Shown one piece after another: positions 22,797-33,690 of a stretch of DNA of 64,000 bases. The stretch spans positions 124,389,792 through 124,453,791 of the forward strand of contig NC_072892.1 of NCBI RefSeq assembly GCF_027943255.1, written 5' to 3'. Within the stretch, counting starts at the first letter, position 1; each line of letters begins with the position of its first letter. Origin of the DNA: Anastrepha obliqua (lineage: Eukaryota > Arthropoda > Insecta > Diptera > Tephritidae). Under the pieces are notes generated by a model. It searched no databases, had not been told where the DNA came from, and worked only from the letters and a program-made list of their open reading frames with translations. The position numbers were made by a program, and so were the translations under genes.

Positions 22797-23483
22797 CTTT
22801 GGTATATTCAAAAGTGACGCCTAGATGTCAGTAGTGATTAATTCCTAGATAGTATATTTTTTTATTTCATCTTTGACATATGTCAAGTGAATAGATGTAT
22901 AATTTTAGACGATAGGTTATGTTAGGTTGAACTGGTTGACTTACAGTCACTTACAGACCGTTTCGGTCCATAAGTACTAGATTTAGTTATGCGTTTTGAA
23001 ATAGTCCACCTCCATGGTGCCTGTTTCTATTGCGAATTTAGGGAGACGTTCGCAACCCATAGCTGAGACATTTTCCATTTACATGATAGGACAGCGCGTT
23101 AAAATTATTGAAACAGATTATGAGGCGAAATTCGTGATGTTTTGGTGGCAATAATAATCTGAATGAGTTGACAATTCAAAGGTTGGTGAACAAAGTTCAA
23201 GAAACTGATTCTGTCGAAGAGAGAAAAAGGACTGGCAGACTAAAAACTGGACCTTCTGCTGCGAATATTGCTGTTTAGAGCAAAGTGTGGTGGAACGTTG
23301 AACGTCGATATCCGATATCTCGACGTTCTCCACAATTAGGCGTTCATGTATCAACAAACAAATGATGCCATTTTTCACATATAATTGTTAAGAACCGTAT
23401 TTTGAATAAAAATAGTGAAACCGGAACGCACACATACTTTATTTTGAAATAACTTCTAAGCGCGACTTTTGAAAGACCTTTTA
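22797..23483 (+). mobile_element. Internally deleted Tc1/mariner-type element, copy 1
   Basis: The ends near 22808 (TTCAAAAGTGACGCCTAGAT) and 23483 (complement of GGTCTTTCAAAAGTCGCGCT) are degraded inverted repeats. The plus strand holds an N-terminal HTH fragment (ETDSVEERKRTGRLKTG, then RRYPISRRSPQLG). It then jumps directly to the 3' end (ATAATTGTTAAGAACCGTAT), at the same place as the copy at 39388-39861. Confidence 0.75.
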
Positions 23484-23654
23484 TTAAAAGGCTCCCAGTC
23501 ATTTGGTGATCAAGTTTCAACAGCTTGCGTAAAATTTATAATATAGGGTACTCTCTCTTAAGCGAACAACTGGGTTAGATTAGGAATATCTGGCTGAATT
23601 GAATAGATGTCACAATAACCGCAAAGGTCTGTAGTGCTACCAGTGTTGTTGGGG

Positions 23655-24200
23655 TCGTGTCAAACATAGTTTGTGTTACATGTCTTGGCGAGTTTTAGTA
23701 ACCAGTTTAAGCTTTTGTCAACAATATCCTTCAGAGATGAAAAGTATACTGAACCCAGGCAGTTGTGATGAGTTCTGCTTAGAGCAGGGCAGTGGCAAAG
23801 GAGGTGTTCTAACGTGCCCCTTTCTTCATCGCATAAGTTACACGCGTCGTTCTGTAACAATCCCATTTTAACTGCGTGATATGGAGTGGGACAATGTCCC
23901 GTCAGTATTCCATTCAATATTTTACATTCATTCTTGGGAGTGATCAAATAAAGTTGCAAGTTCACAACATTATTCGGGTCATCCTGTTGGAGGCCGATAC
24001 TTCTTACATAGACTGTGCTTCCAGAATTAGGTTCTCGTAAAGTTCCGTTTTCAAAACTGAGAGTGAGGGGTATATATCTTCGACGTACTCATCCTAGGCA
24101 AGCCGGTGCCTGCCTTTGAAATCTCGGCAACTCTCTCAATTGCGTCTATTCCCTTGTGTCTTGATCTGTCTATTCTCGCAGAGCTCGTCCACCTAAGGAA
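23655..24200 (-). mobile_element. LINE C-terminal fragment (different family)
   Basis: The minus strand reads LNGILTGHCPTPYHAVKMGL, then CNLCDEERGTLEHLLCHCPA, the region and CxxC-H-C knuckle that follow the RNase H of I/Jockey-related LINEs. Broken upstream of about 23965. Confidence 0.8.
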
Positions 24201-24292
24201 CTAAAAAATTTGCCCGCTTATGAGAAAAGTTCAAAATAAGGGAATAATATGTTTAAGGAAGGCTTGTCCGCTCAAGAGAAAAAAATGCTTAA

Positions 24293-25725
24293 GGGGACAG
24301 ATACCTGTAAAATTGCGAAAAACAATTTTTTTTTAAGAATATGTCAAAAAAATTTTAGAACGTAAATTTAAGTATTCCTTATATTATAGATCGTCAACCG
24401 TGACGACTCTATTCTTTGCGCTCGAGCGCTGGGAGAGGTATAGTTACGTTGCCGACTTTAGACGCGTTTTTCTCAAAACTATATTTTTCGAATTGGCGTA
24501 CACGATAACCTCGATAAGTTATTGACCGATCTCTCTGAAATTTTGCACACATCTTTCTTATGATATTACTTTCTAAGTAAATTTATAATTTTGAAAATTT
24601 TTCGAAAAAATAATTTTTTTCGAAGCAAAAATAGTAGGAAAATTCGCCCCAAAATTCATTTTTTTAAGGGGGGAAGCTGGTCTGGAGCGCAAAAAATGGG
24701 CATATTTTATGAATTTATTTTGACTCAACAAAGGAATCAATAGAAAATCTGTGAAATAGGTTTAATAATATAGCTTTCATGGTACAAATACAAAATTTTT
24801 CGTCTGAATTAATTTCAAAATGGCTGTCCAGCAGTTCTCCTAAGGCGCCTTTTTTTCTAGTGGGTCCATTGCCGAAGACGTAAACTCCTTAATTTTTGTC
24901 CTGGATTAAAAAATAAAATTTTTTTAGTTTCTATATATATTAACAACAGAAAGAGACGTACGTAGGATTTTTTCGATATTTTGTTTTTTTCGCGAAATGG
25001 TGCACGTTTGAACAAAAAGTTACAATTTTCACTATAAAGAACGACATAAAATTGTTGATTAAAAAAAAAAACTATGTAATATAAATAAAAAATCCTACGT
25101 ACGTCTCCGGAGAAAGGTATTTCGAATGTATTGTCAAAATTTCGTAAGAATCGGTAAAGATTTGTTCGAGTTATGTCTTCGGCCAGTTTAAAAAAAGTGA
25201 TTTCGAGAAAAACGCGTTTAAAGTTGTAAGTAGCGTTCGGGGCATACCTGCGAGGCACTGCCGTCGAATGAAAAATTTGGGCATTTAGACATTTTTGCTG
25301 GCATCCCTCATTTGGTATATTATTTCTAAGACCCTAAAGCACCTTTTAAGACAAAAAAAAATTTTTCGATTTTTTCAAAATTCTAGACCAGCTTCCCCCC
25401 TTAAGCATTTTATTCCGCGAATTTTTCCCCCATTTTTTTTAATTCATATAGAAATTATGACATTAATAAACCAAACAAATTTTTGGTTTTTTGTATTCAG
25501 GTCACGCCGATGCCTGCCGATTGAAAAGCCCCGCTGCCACCATCCTGGAAGAATTGAGTGTACATCCGCCATTTTAAATGATTAAAATAAAAAAAAAATG
25601 TTTATATTATTTTAATGTATAAATAAACTGTATGTAAATTTTGAAAAAAATATATTGACTTCTTCATTTTAAATAATTTTAATGAAAATCAGGGAAAATA
25701 TGGCCGTTTACAGGAATCCGTTCCC
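24293..25725. mobile_element. TTAA-flanked MITE, outer member of a nested pair
   Basis: It is bounded by TTAA at 24289-24292 and 25726-25729. The ends GGGGACAGATACCTGTAAA and the complement of GGGAACGGATTCCTGTAAA are inverted repeats. CGCGTTTTTCTCAAAACTAT at about 24464 is the reverse of the GAGAAAAACGCG motif of the 1464-2131 element. It is split by a second TTAA element. Confidence 0.75.
24668..25400. mobile_element. TTAA-flanked MITE nested inside the previous one
   Basis: It is bounded by TTAA at 24664-24667 and 25401-25404. The ends GGGGGGAAGCTGGTCTGGA and TCTAGACCAGCTTCCCCCC are inverted repeats. CGAGAAAAACGCGTTTAAAG recurs at about 25203. The frames inside are low-complexity and not genes. 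Confidence 0.8.
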
Positions 25726-25794
25726 TTAAGGATATATGGGATGGAGTGGAAAAAGTTCGCTTAAGAAATGTGTCCGTTAGGAGAAAGTATACTG

Positions 25795-27341
25795 AATATT
25801 AATTAGTTATTAATTATATTAATCTATATATTAATCATTTTCTTTTTGAATATCTTTTTTACTAAGACAAAAAAATGATTTTGAGTGATGGAAAACTTTA
25901 TTTTGACCTTTATGCGCTCCATTCACTGTCTGCTTGTACACTGCATCTCTCTAGTTCACAAGCTGACGTAAGACGCCATTTACAAAAATTATAAATCTTC
26001 CGATGTCGTTATTAATTTTGCGCCACCTTGCAACGGGGAAGTTTTGACCCAGCATCTCGTCCAATTCGTAGTACAACCCTAGTACAGTGATATCCTGCGA
26101 GGCTTACAGTTTTTAATCGCCCACAAACCGTAGATCCATTTTATGAGATTAATTTTTCACTTGGCCTACTACTGCAGCCATTAATTGAACAGCTAATAAT
26201 GTCCTTGTTTCCATATCCCTATAGAGTTCACTCAAAGTCCCTATTTACAAGTCAACGAACTTGTATTCAATTCACTGTGCAGATTACGTAAATATGTAAA
26301 TCATTGTATAAGTAAGCCGCATTCTCCTACTTTTTGAAGTTCGCAACTACTACAATAAATTACTCATTTCTTGTCATTAAAGTACAAAGTAACTTAGACA
26401 TTTGGGTTACGCAACTCATTAATAACCTCCTACCTACAAGCGATGCTTAACCGCGCAAGGCCGTCTATGTCTCATATCCGTAAATATCATAAATATAGTA
26501 ATAAATATGTACGTATGTATGTGTGTATGTTTACACATATGAATCTCTTAATCCGCTACTGTTGTACACAGGCACACATATTTTTAAGTTTGCTTGTGTG
26601 TATGTCCATTTAAGGAAAGTAACACAGACAGCCTGTTATCTTACCATTGCCAGCACTAGCGATATTTATTCATCAGCTGTAGCGAATTTGTGTAGGTCTA
26701 CTATGATTTTCCGAAAAAGGAATAACTTTAATTAAAGCGAGGAATGATTCATCACGATTATGAATTCATTGAGTTAGCAAGTAGACGGCTTATAAAAATA
26801 AATACTTGTACATATTTACATATATAATATATCTACATATGTATATATTTGTATGTGAATGTATACGTGTAATATATGACTTTCGAATACACCTCTTAAA
26901 ATTGAACTGTTTCAATTTTGAGTAGCACACACCTAACACTCATAAGACGCCCACCTGAGATGTTGAAAATTGAAAAGCAAATCAGAACAGGCATTGAGCC
27001 TAAAGATAGCTGCATAATAAGTAAAGTAAATAAATAGGAAAATGCAAAAATTAGCAAATAGATACTGACATTTACTTAAGCCATAAGCACTAGTGGGTAA
27101 ATACATCTGTTTCTATATATACATACTTACACATAGGCATGAAAGCATGTGTATCCCGGCAACCGGCAATGAAAAGTAGTTCAATTTCATGCATTGATTG
27201 GAAAAATTTGGAAGGCATACCATGACGCCGCTTTGCTATCCACCACTTTGCGGTTGTACAATGCGGCTACAATGTAACAAAATTAAGCCATACATACGTA
27301 CACTTCTTCATAAGTTACACACTTCTTATATACTTAATAAT
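25795..27341. other. Unassigned AT-rich sequence with a DNA-transposon end and microsatellites
   Basis: ATTTTGCGCCACCTTG at about 26010 equals the right terminus of the TGGCGCAAAAT MITEs at 55.1 and 58.1 kb. (TATG)n/(CATA)n-type runs occur at 26510-26530 and 26820-26870. No gene supported. Confidence 0.5.
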
Positions 27342-29345
27342 ACAAGGTGATGTTCGACGTTTACAATGCATGCATCGCTCAAAGCATATTCCCTAAGCTG
27401 TGGAAAATACAGAAATTGACGCTGATCAGTAAAGGTAAGGGCTACCCAGCGCAACCGTCAGCCTGGCGTCCGCTTTGCATGCTGGACAGCGCCGGGAACT
27501 TGCTTGAGAAACTCATACAGCGCAGGCTTGTAGACGTGTAGACTCTGTTGAGAGTGTAAGAGGACTGTCAGCAAGGCAATACGGTTTCCGATGCAGAAAA
27601 TCTACCCTTGGCGTAATAGAGGAGGTGATAAGCAGCGCTCAACGCAGACGCCACCACCCGAACCGCATCACCGTCCTGACAACGCTTGATGTACGAAACG
27701 CCTTTAACAGCCTACGATGGATAGACATTATAAAGGCACTACGAGAAAGGTTCCGAATATCTGAATGCCTGCTAAGGATTCTCCAGAGCTACCTGAGAGA
27801 GCGTGAACTGCTGCATGACACACCAGATGACCAGAAAACAAAAGCGATAACAGCCTACGATGGATAGACATTATAAAGGCACTACGAGAAAGGTTCCGAA
27901 TATCTGAATGCCTGCTAAGGATTCTCCAGAGCTACCTGAGAGAGCGTGAACTGCTGCATGACACACCAGATGACCAGAAAACAAAAGCGATAACGTCTGG
28001 TGCAGCTCAAGGATCTAGTATTCTCGACCCCGATCTCTGGAATCTGAGCTACGACGAGATATTGAGCATAGAAATGCCAGAAGATACATATCCAGTGGGA
28101 TACGCGGACGATATAGGGGCGGTGATACCAGCTCGGGACACTGAGGGCGCTAGAAGGAAGCTGAACCAAGTTATGATAAGGACCCAAATATGCCTTGATG
28201 ACCACGGCCTGGAACTTGCCAAACATAAAACTGAAGTCATCCCTCAAATAGGCGACACGTCCTTAGAGACCCAAAAAGTAGTGAAATACTTAAATATTCA
28301 ACTTGACTGGAAGCTTACTTTCTGGACCCAGATACGGCATGCGGCTACCAAAGCAGCAAAGGGTATGCTAAGTATATTAATAGCAAACATCGGTGGGCCA
28401 ACACAGAGCAAAAGAAAGCTAATTATGGCGGCCACGAACTGAATTTTCCTGTACGGAGGCGAAGTATGTAAATTGTGCCAAACTGCAAAGCCAAGCGCAA
28501 AGCACTGGAAGCTGTGCAATGAGCAGCGGCACTCAGAGTTGCCTCAGCCTACCGCACTGTCTCAGACGCTACAATTGTGTGATCAACAGGCAGATACCCG
28601 ACGAACTCATGGTCTGGGAACGAATGGATACATGGGACTTTAAGAAGAAAAACGTCATCACTAGCTTCTCACAACGGAGATGCCAAGCCATGCTGCGGTG
28701 GCAAAGCCGATGGGACACTAAACCCAGTAGCAGATAGACGGTGAAACTTATTCCATCAATTAACAAATGGATGCAAAAGAACTTCGAGGAAGTGAACTAC
28801 TTCTTAACTCAGTTCCTCTCGGGCCACGGATAGTTCCGGAGATACCTATACTGCATGGGCAAAAAAACCGATTCCAAGTGCATATACTACGAAACTCTGA
28901 GCGATGACGCTGAACACACGTTTTTATATTGCGACAGATGGCTCGCGGAAAGAAATGCTCTGAGGGAGCAGATTGGCGACATCGCGCCGAGCAACAAAAT
29001 CAGCAAAATCCTCGAACGCGAGGACAGCTGGAACGCGATAAAGAAATACATAGAGACCGTACTACGGAAAAAAAGATTGACCTCGACACAGTGCAACAAA
29101 GCGAAGCCCCACAGATAGAGACTCAAGAATACGAGCCCATAGCATGAAATCTGGCTACAAATATGGTGTACCCAGACGTAGGTGAATAAAATTGGTCCTT
29201 TATGGTCCTCACGAAGTAGTATAGAAAGTAGTCTCGGGAGGAGGGATCGTTTTAGTGGCTACACCATACGACGCAGTAGACGACGGTTGCTGTAGGTGCG
29301 AAAGCATTTTGGAACCTACCTCACCCACAAAAAAAAAAACAAAAC
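27342..29345 (+). mobile_element. R1-like non-LTR retrotransposon, 5' truncated and dead
   Basis: The plus strand reads KLTLISKGKG, WRPLCMLDSAGNLLEKLI, TLDVRNAFNSLRW (first catalytic Asp motif), AAQGSSILDPDLWNLSYD and VGYADDIGAV (YADD box). A C-terminal knuckle region follows (CIYYETLSDDAEHTFLYC) and then an A-rich tail at about 29328-29345. Stops, frameshifts and a 143-bp internal duplication break the frame. Domain order and the GADxx-type C-terminus resemble R1-clade elements; the clade call is tentative. The 5' end including the endonuclease is absent. Confidence 0.85.
27707..27992 (+). repeat. 143-bp tandem duplication inside the R1-like RT
   Basis: The segment beginning CAGCCTACGATGGATAGACA occurs at 27708 and again at 27851. 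It ends AAACAAAAGCGATAAC both times and is virtually identical throughout. TAAC occurs at the junction. 143 is not a multiple of three, so the duplication shifts the frame. Confidence 0.9.
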
Positions 29346-29499
29346 ACATTAAAATCTGCAAATTTAGTCAAAATTCTAAATTTATTGATTTAATAAAAAT
29401 AAGTTTTGTAATGTTTCTCAACTAATTTCGCATGTTACTTTATCCCCTTTCTGAACAGGTAGTAAAAAATTTAAAAATATCGATTTAAGCCATAGACTA

Positions 29500-29876
29500 A
29501 TTTTATGTTCAGCCGAAGGCCTCTGTCGCCAATGCTGCGAGTTGTATGGTTTTTTGCAGAATATTTAATTTAATGTACAAATAATTTAACAAAAAAAATA
29601 TGTCGTCCATGTCATCCTCTTCAATTTTTGGAAACAAAAATTAGTTGAGCATGTCACGGTAACGCTCGCCATTTACTGTAACCGCGTAAGAAGAAGAAGA
29701 CTCACCACTTTGGAAATAGGTTTTCAATATTTCCCAATTTTGTTCAAGCGTATAGCGTCCCATTTCGTAAATGTCAAACCTTTAAGTAAATTATGAACAC
29801 ATTTGACATGTCATTTGTGTTACCATTCCCAAAAAAATAGGTAGTTCAAAAAGCAAACGCTATATGGCCCACCCTG
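29500..29876 (-). mobile_element. Internally deleted DD41D-type mariner-like element
   Basis: In the minus sense the right terminus CAGGGTGGGCCATATAGCGT is followed by an ORF start (MGRYTLEQNWEILKTYFQSG). This jumps to AVTVNGERYRDML and PKIEEDDMDDI, skipping the first catalytic domain. TA follows the terminus at 29877-29878. The other end is not clear. Confidence 0.65.
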
Positions 29877-30205
29877 TACTATTTGGCCAACTCATTTTGG
29901 AGGTTTGTCAATTAAATTATTACGTTTCATATCACATAAACTTGATAGTTTTTTTTTTTTGTTTTTTTTTGCGTCAATGTCAGACTCAGTGTGGGGGAAG
30001 AATGAGCCTTTAACGACTGTACCACTTTTGGCGCTTATTTAATTACTTTAATGTCAACAATGCAATTTTACATAATTTTTAAAGTCTATTTGTGTGTGCA
30101 TTACATCCGTATTTGCATAAATATATATATTATATGCAGTCAAATACATACACTCATGTGCAATAAAATAGGTGTGTGAGCTTTTGACCAGCTTTGGCCA
30201 TTTTA

Positions 30206-30430
30206 AAAGGTAATCAGGTTAGAGGTAATTTTTCCAATAGGAATTTTTTGACAGACCACGCGTGGCTAATGACAAACTGAAAACATAATTTTTTTTATAA
30301 ATATGTAAAGTCTAAATGCTTAATGAATAAACCAGCTCTGATTGAGGCATTGGATTGATTGCCCAATCAATTTGACTTTTTCGTTGTTTTATTTGAATTT
30401 AAATCAGATACCTCTAAATTGATCACCCTT
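30206..30430. mobile_element. Short MITE related to the fragment at 20227
   Basis: The right end is the complement of AAGGGTGATCAATTTAGAGG and is flanked by TA. The left end (AAGGTAATCAGGTTAGAGGT) is a diverged inverted copy. Length is about 225 bp with no coding content. Confidence 0.65.
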
Positions 30431-30597
30431 TAATATCAATAGCTTTTGTTCAAATAAGAAATAGTATTCAATTAATTAAAAAATTAAACTATTCTCCTCT
30501 TGAATGCATACCACTCATGGACGAACAAAAATTGACTGAGGTTAGTGTCCGCCCAAGGGAGGTTTTCACTGTAGTTATTTAAAAATAAAATTGAGTA

Positions 30598-30779
30598 ATC
30601 TCAATCATTGTTTTTTTTTTTTGTGTGAATATTTTACTTAGCGACTGTATTAAAGAAAAACAAAAGAAAAGGATTTTTTTTTGTTTTATTACAGTCGCTA
30701 AGTAAATTATTCACAAAACATTAAAAATAATAATTTTTCACATTAGTAATTACTAAAAAAACAAACCAATGATTGAGAT
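30598..30779. repeat. Two-tier inverted repeat (hairpin) in intron near the distal first exon
   Basis: Inner arms 30625-30649 and 30690-30714 (ACTTAGCGACTGTA / TACAGTCGCTAAGT) pair at 24 of 25 positions around a 40-base loop. Outer arms ATCTCAATCATTG (30598-30610) and its complement (30767-30779) pair perfectly. TACAGTCGCTAAGTAAA resembles a Tc1-type terminus, so this may be two termini head to head or a tiny MITE. Confidence 0.7.
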
Positions 30780-30942
30780 TCCGAGTCATGATTAGACAAA
30801 AACAATTTCTTTTAGACGTAAAAACAATTTTTTTTTTTAAGTTAGTTATAAACTTTTGTTTTGTTAGATTTTCAAAGTATACTATTTTTCTGTACTTGAC
30901 TGTATTTTTTTGCATGTATTCACAACAATAGCGAACACTCAC

Positions 30943-30993
30943 CTGCATTTGCGCCAGCCTTGAATTGGCTGCTGCGACACCTTGTGACGCCAT
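30943..30993 (-). CDS. ZC2HC1C: Alternative distal first coding exon of the ZC2HC1C-like gene
   Basis: On the minus strand ATG at 30993 opens MASQGVAAANSRLAQMQ and stops at a strong donor (CAG|GTGAGT), leaving phase 0. Exon 2 of the C2HC gene starts phase 0 with MRFQQKQQQEREQRRLE. Joining them gives SRLAQMQ-MRFQQKQQQ, a continuous amphipathic coiled coil, whereas the proximal first exon gives no such continuity. This would make a 13.7-kb intron (17235-30942). The link is inference from phase, strand and coiled-coil register; no transcript evidence is available here. Confidence 0.6.
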
Positions 30994-32630
30994 CGCCAAA
31001 TATGAATCGCTTTAACAACCCAAACACAACAAACGACAAAGTTTAAAAGCGTTGACGCGTAGACGAAGCAACAGCGGCAGTAGCGGCAACGACGATGACG
31101 ACGACAAACCAAATAAATTAAGCGACGCTAATTTGTTATTGCCGATGTTTTCAATTTAACTGGTTTTGCTGTGTTTAGTCGCGCCCGCAACTGTCGCTGG
31201 ACGTAAGCGCGTGCGGAAGGCAGCTCCAACTGCCAACTGGTGCTTGTGGCTGAGCTTTAATCGCTATCGCTAGCGGCTGCACTGCCTTGATTCGTTCCAA
31301 GAAAACGTGTGGGCTGCTGTGGCTGCAGTTGCTGCGGCTGTCGTCGCTGGCAGCGTTTTTAATTCGTTTGCTTGACTGCTGATGATTTAAACACAACCAA
31401 TCGCCAATTTGTTGGCAGCAGACACGTGCACCCCGCGTTCTCCGGCGCACTGGTGACGTGTCGTCGAATGATTCACGCGTCTCAACTGTCACACTCGAAC
31501 AAGGCGCTTGTGGCTTCTTTTTCAATGTATGCTTCGTTTTGTCGTTGTTGTGCTAATCGTACCTGATTTCTAAGCGCTTCTTTGTTTGCTGTTTACGAAA
31601 TGCTCGCGGCCGATTTCAAACCGGTGTTGCTGACACTTTCTGGTGCTGCAATTTTTTATTTACGGTTTTTGCCGATATTAATAACTATTATTAAATTTTT
31701 GTTTTTGTTGATGATGCGATCAGCAACGCAATCGCTTAGATTTCACTTAGAAGGTTGGGTTTAAAAACTTGCCGAATGCCTTCGTAAGGATTACACTAAC
31801 AGTCTTGGTTACAAGTGAAGGCAAGAGGCGCGACTTGTTAACTTTTAAATTTTATATACATATGCGTGTATGTATGTATGCTTCATCGAGGTACTTTAGT
31901 CAGCGTAGTGAGGTGAATTGTTGTTAGTACTTTTCGTTAAATTTTGTAGATTTATAACTGCGTTGAGCGAGGTTTTAAAATTCTGCAAAAAAAAAAAAAA
32001 TTACAAATAATTTAATTAAATCAATTAAAGAAAATAATGTTCAGCCGAATAAGGTAAAGCAAAAACTAAGACGTTTTGGGTGACTTTAAAAAAGTGCACA
32101 ACACTCAAATTTGATAATACGTTGTTAGCGCAATTATTGTCATTGCTGCTGTTGTTGCGCTCATCCTACGCATTTGCAAGTACAAAAACAATTCACCAAT
32201 ACATGCATACTCGGTCGTATACACAGAAGTACTTAAATAATTGACGGTCAGTTAACCAAAAATGGTTAAAAGTGAAGCAGAAGCAAAAACAACAACAACA
32301 GTAAATGCCCCCTACTGCTGTTAAAGGGGTTGCATACTTACTTTTCCAACCAGCACGCGAACTTACAACCATTTAATCACTCTTTATCTATACAAATGTA
32401 CACGAAAGATTTTTATGTTTCTTTTTTTTCGAATTATAAAAAGTCGGAGAAAAACTCAAAATAAGAACAGAATAAAAAAGTAATAATAAATAATTGAAAA
32501 CAAAATGACAAATTTTTTATCCGTATTTTTTATTTTATGTAATACTATAAAAAAGAGTTATGTGGATAAAAATGACGTAATTTTGTAATGCTTGTTTGTA
32601 CAGAAATATGAATAATTGCGCACAGTGGTG
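30994..32630. promoter_or_regulatory. GC-richer upstream region of the distal first exon
   Basis: 31020-31560 is markedly GC-richer than its surroundings, with CAACGACGATGACGACGACA-type runs and many CpG. That would fit a 5' UTR and promoter of the minus-strand exon at 30993. The 116-codon minus frame here has no domain and is taken as UTR. 31800-32630 is ordinary AT-rich sequence. Confidence 0.4.
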
Positions 32631-32641
32631 CATTTAGCTAT

Positions 32642-32960
32642 TATATATTATATATATATACATATATATACGTATGGGTGTTTGGCCGAGCTCCTCCCCC
32701 TATTTGTGGCTTGTGACTTGATGTTGTTCCACAAATGGAGGGACCTACAGTTTCAAGCCGACTCCGAACGGCAGATATTTTTTATGAGGAGTTTTTTCAT
32801 GGCAGAAATACACTCGAAGGTTTGCCATTGCTTGCCGAGGGGCGACCGCTATTAGAAAAAACTTTTTCTTCACTTTGGTCTTTCACCGAGATTCGAACCT
32901 ACGTTCTCTCTGAATTCCAAATGGTAGTCACGCACCAACCCATTCGGCTACGGCGGCCGC
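32642..32960 (-). mobile_element. tRNA-derived SINE, copy 2, with target-site duplication
   Basis: In the minus sense it reads GCCGCCGTAGCCGAATGGGT (A box), AACGTAGGTTCGAATCTCGG (B box), then the body with GGCAAGCAATGGCAAACCTT and the tail GAGGAGCTCGGCCAAACACC followed by an (AT)n tract. CATTTAGCTAT is present at both 32631-32641 and 32961-32971, an 11-bp target-site duplication that fixes both ends. Confidence 0.92.
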
Positions 32961-33059
32961 CATTTAGCTATAGGTGCCACAGAATTCCAATGCAGGACAC
33001 ATGTCGAGCCTGAAGCTGCAATCTGCAGCTCACCTTAGCAAAACGTGTAAGCCAAGTTA

Positions 33060-33690
33060 AGATAAATTTGTACAGGTTTAAATAAAACAAAACAGAGTTA
33101 AATTTCAGGCAAATTTATTTTATCTCCTTCAAAATATAACCCATCTAAAGCAGCACACAAATGCCCACGTTTAACCAAGTCCTCCATGCACCTCTGGTAT
33201 GCCGAGAAAGGGAAGGCATTCAGCTCCTTCGTCGCATTCTCTTTGAGCTCCTCTATCGACTGGAATCACCTTTCACGAAGTGGTAACTTCAACTTGGGAA
33301 ACAAAAAGAAGTGAATACGGTGCTTGCACGATGGTATTTACTTGGTGTTTGGTCAAATAATCCAGCACAATTTGAGTTCGGTGCGATGGCGCGTTATCAT
33401 CAAGCAAAATCCAAGGATTGTTTGCCCACATTTCCGGCCGTTTGCGACGTACAGCATCTCGCAAACGCTTCAAAACGGATAATTAATATTATTCATTATT
33501 GACTGTCTGGCCCGAGGGATGGTACTCATGGTGCACTACGCCTTGGCAATAGAAGAAAACACACAACATCACCTTCCCGGTACTTTTTGATCATAGGGTA
33601 TCCCTCTACGACAGCAAGAACGTCGTCTAGGAGTAGAAGAAACAACACCAACAAGATTAGATAATTGATTCGTCTCACTCAAATGTTTCT
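33060..33690 (-). mobile_element. mariner-like fragment
   Basis: The minus strand reads RRKRPEMWANNPWILLDDNA, PSHRTQIVLDYLTKHQVNTI, and weaker flanking blocks such as LVKRGHLCAAL near 33170. Frames are broken; ends not identified. Confidence 0.75.

Larger units (their letters stand above)
23548..25794. mobile_element. pogo-like outer element hosting nested insertions
   Basis: The left end GTACTCTCTCTTAAGCGAAC (about 23548) is the inverted counterpart of the right end, which in complement reads CAGTATACTTTCTCCTAACG (25794). Subterminal motifs such as TCCGCTCAAGAGAAA and TTCGCTTAAGAAA recur on both sides of the inner insertions, as in pogo/Tigger-type ends. No transposase remains; the interior is a LINE fragment and two TTAA elements. 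TA duplication is not clean. Confidence 0.45.

Noticed and set aside
30721..30942. Extension of the distal exon's frame through to 30721
   Set aside because: The frame runs past a consensus GTGAGT donor into AT-rich Lys/Phe-rich sequence with no domain; the exon is taken to stop at 30943.
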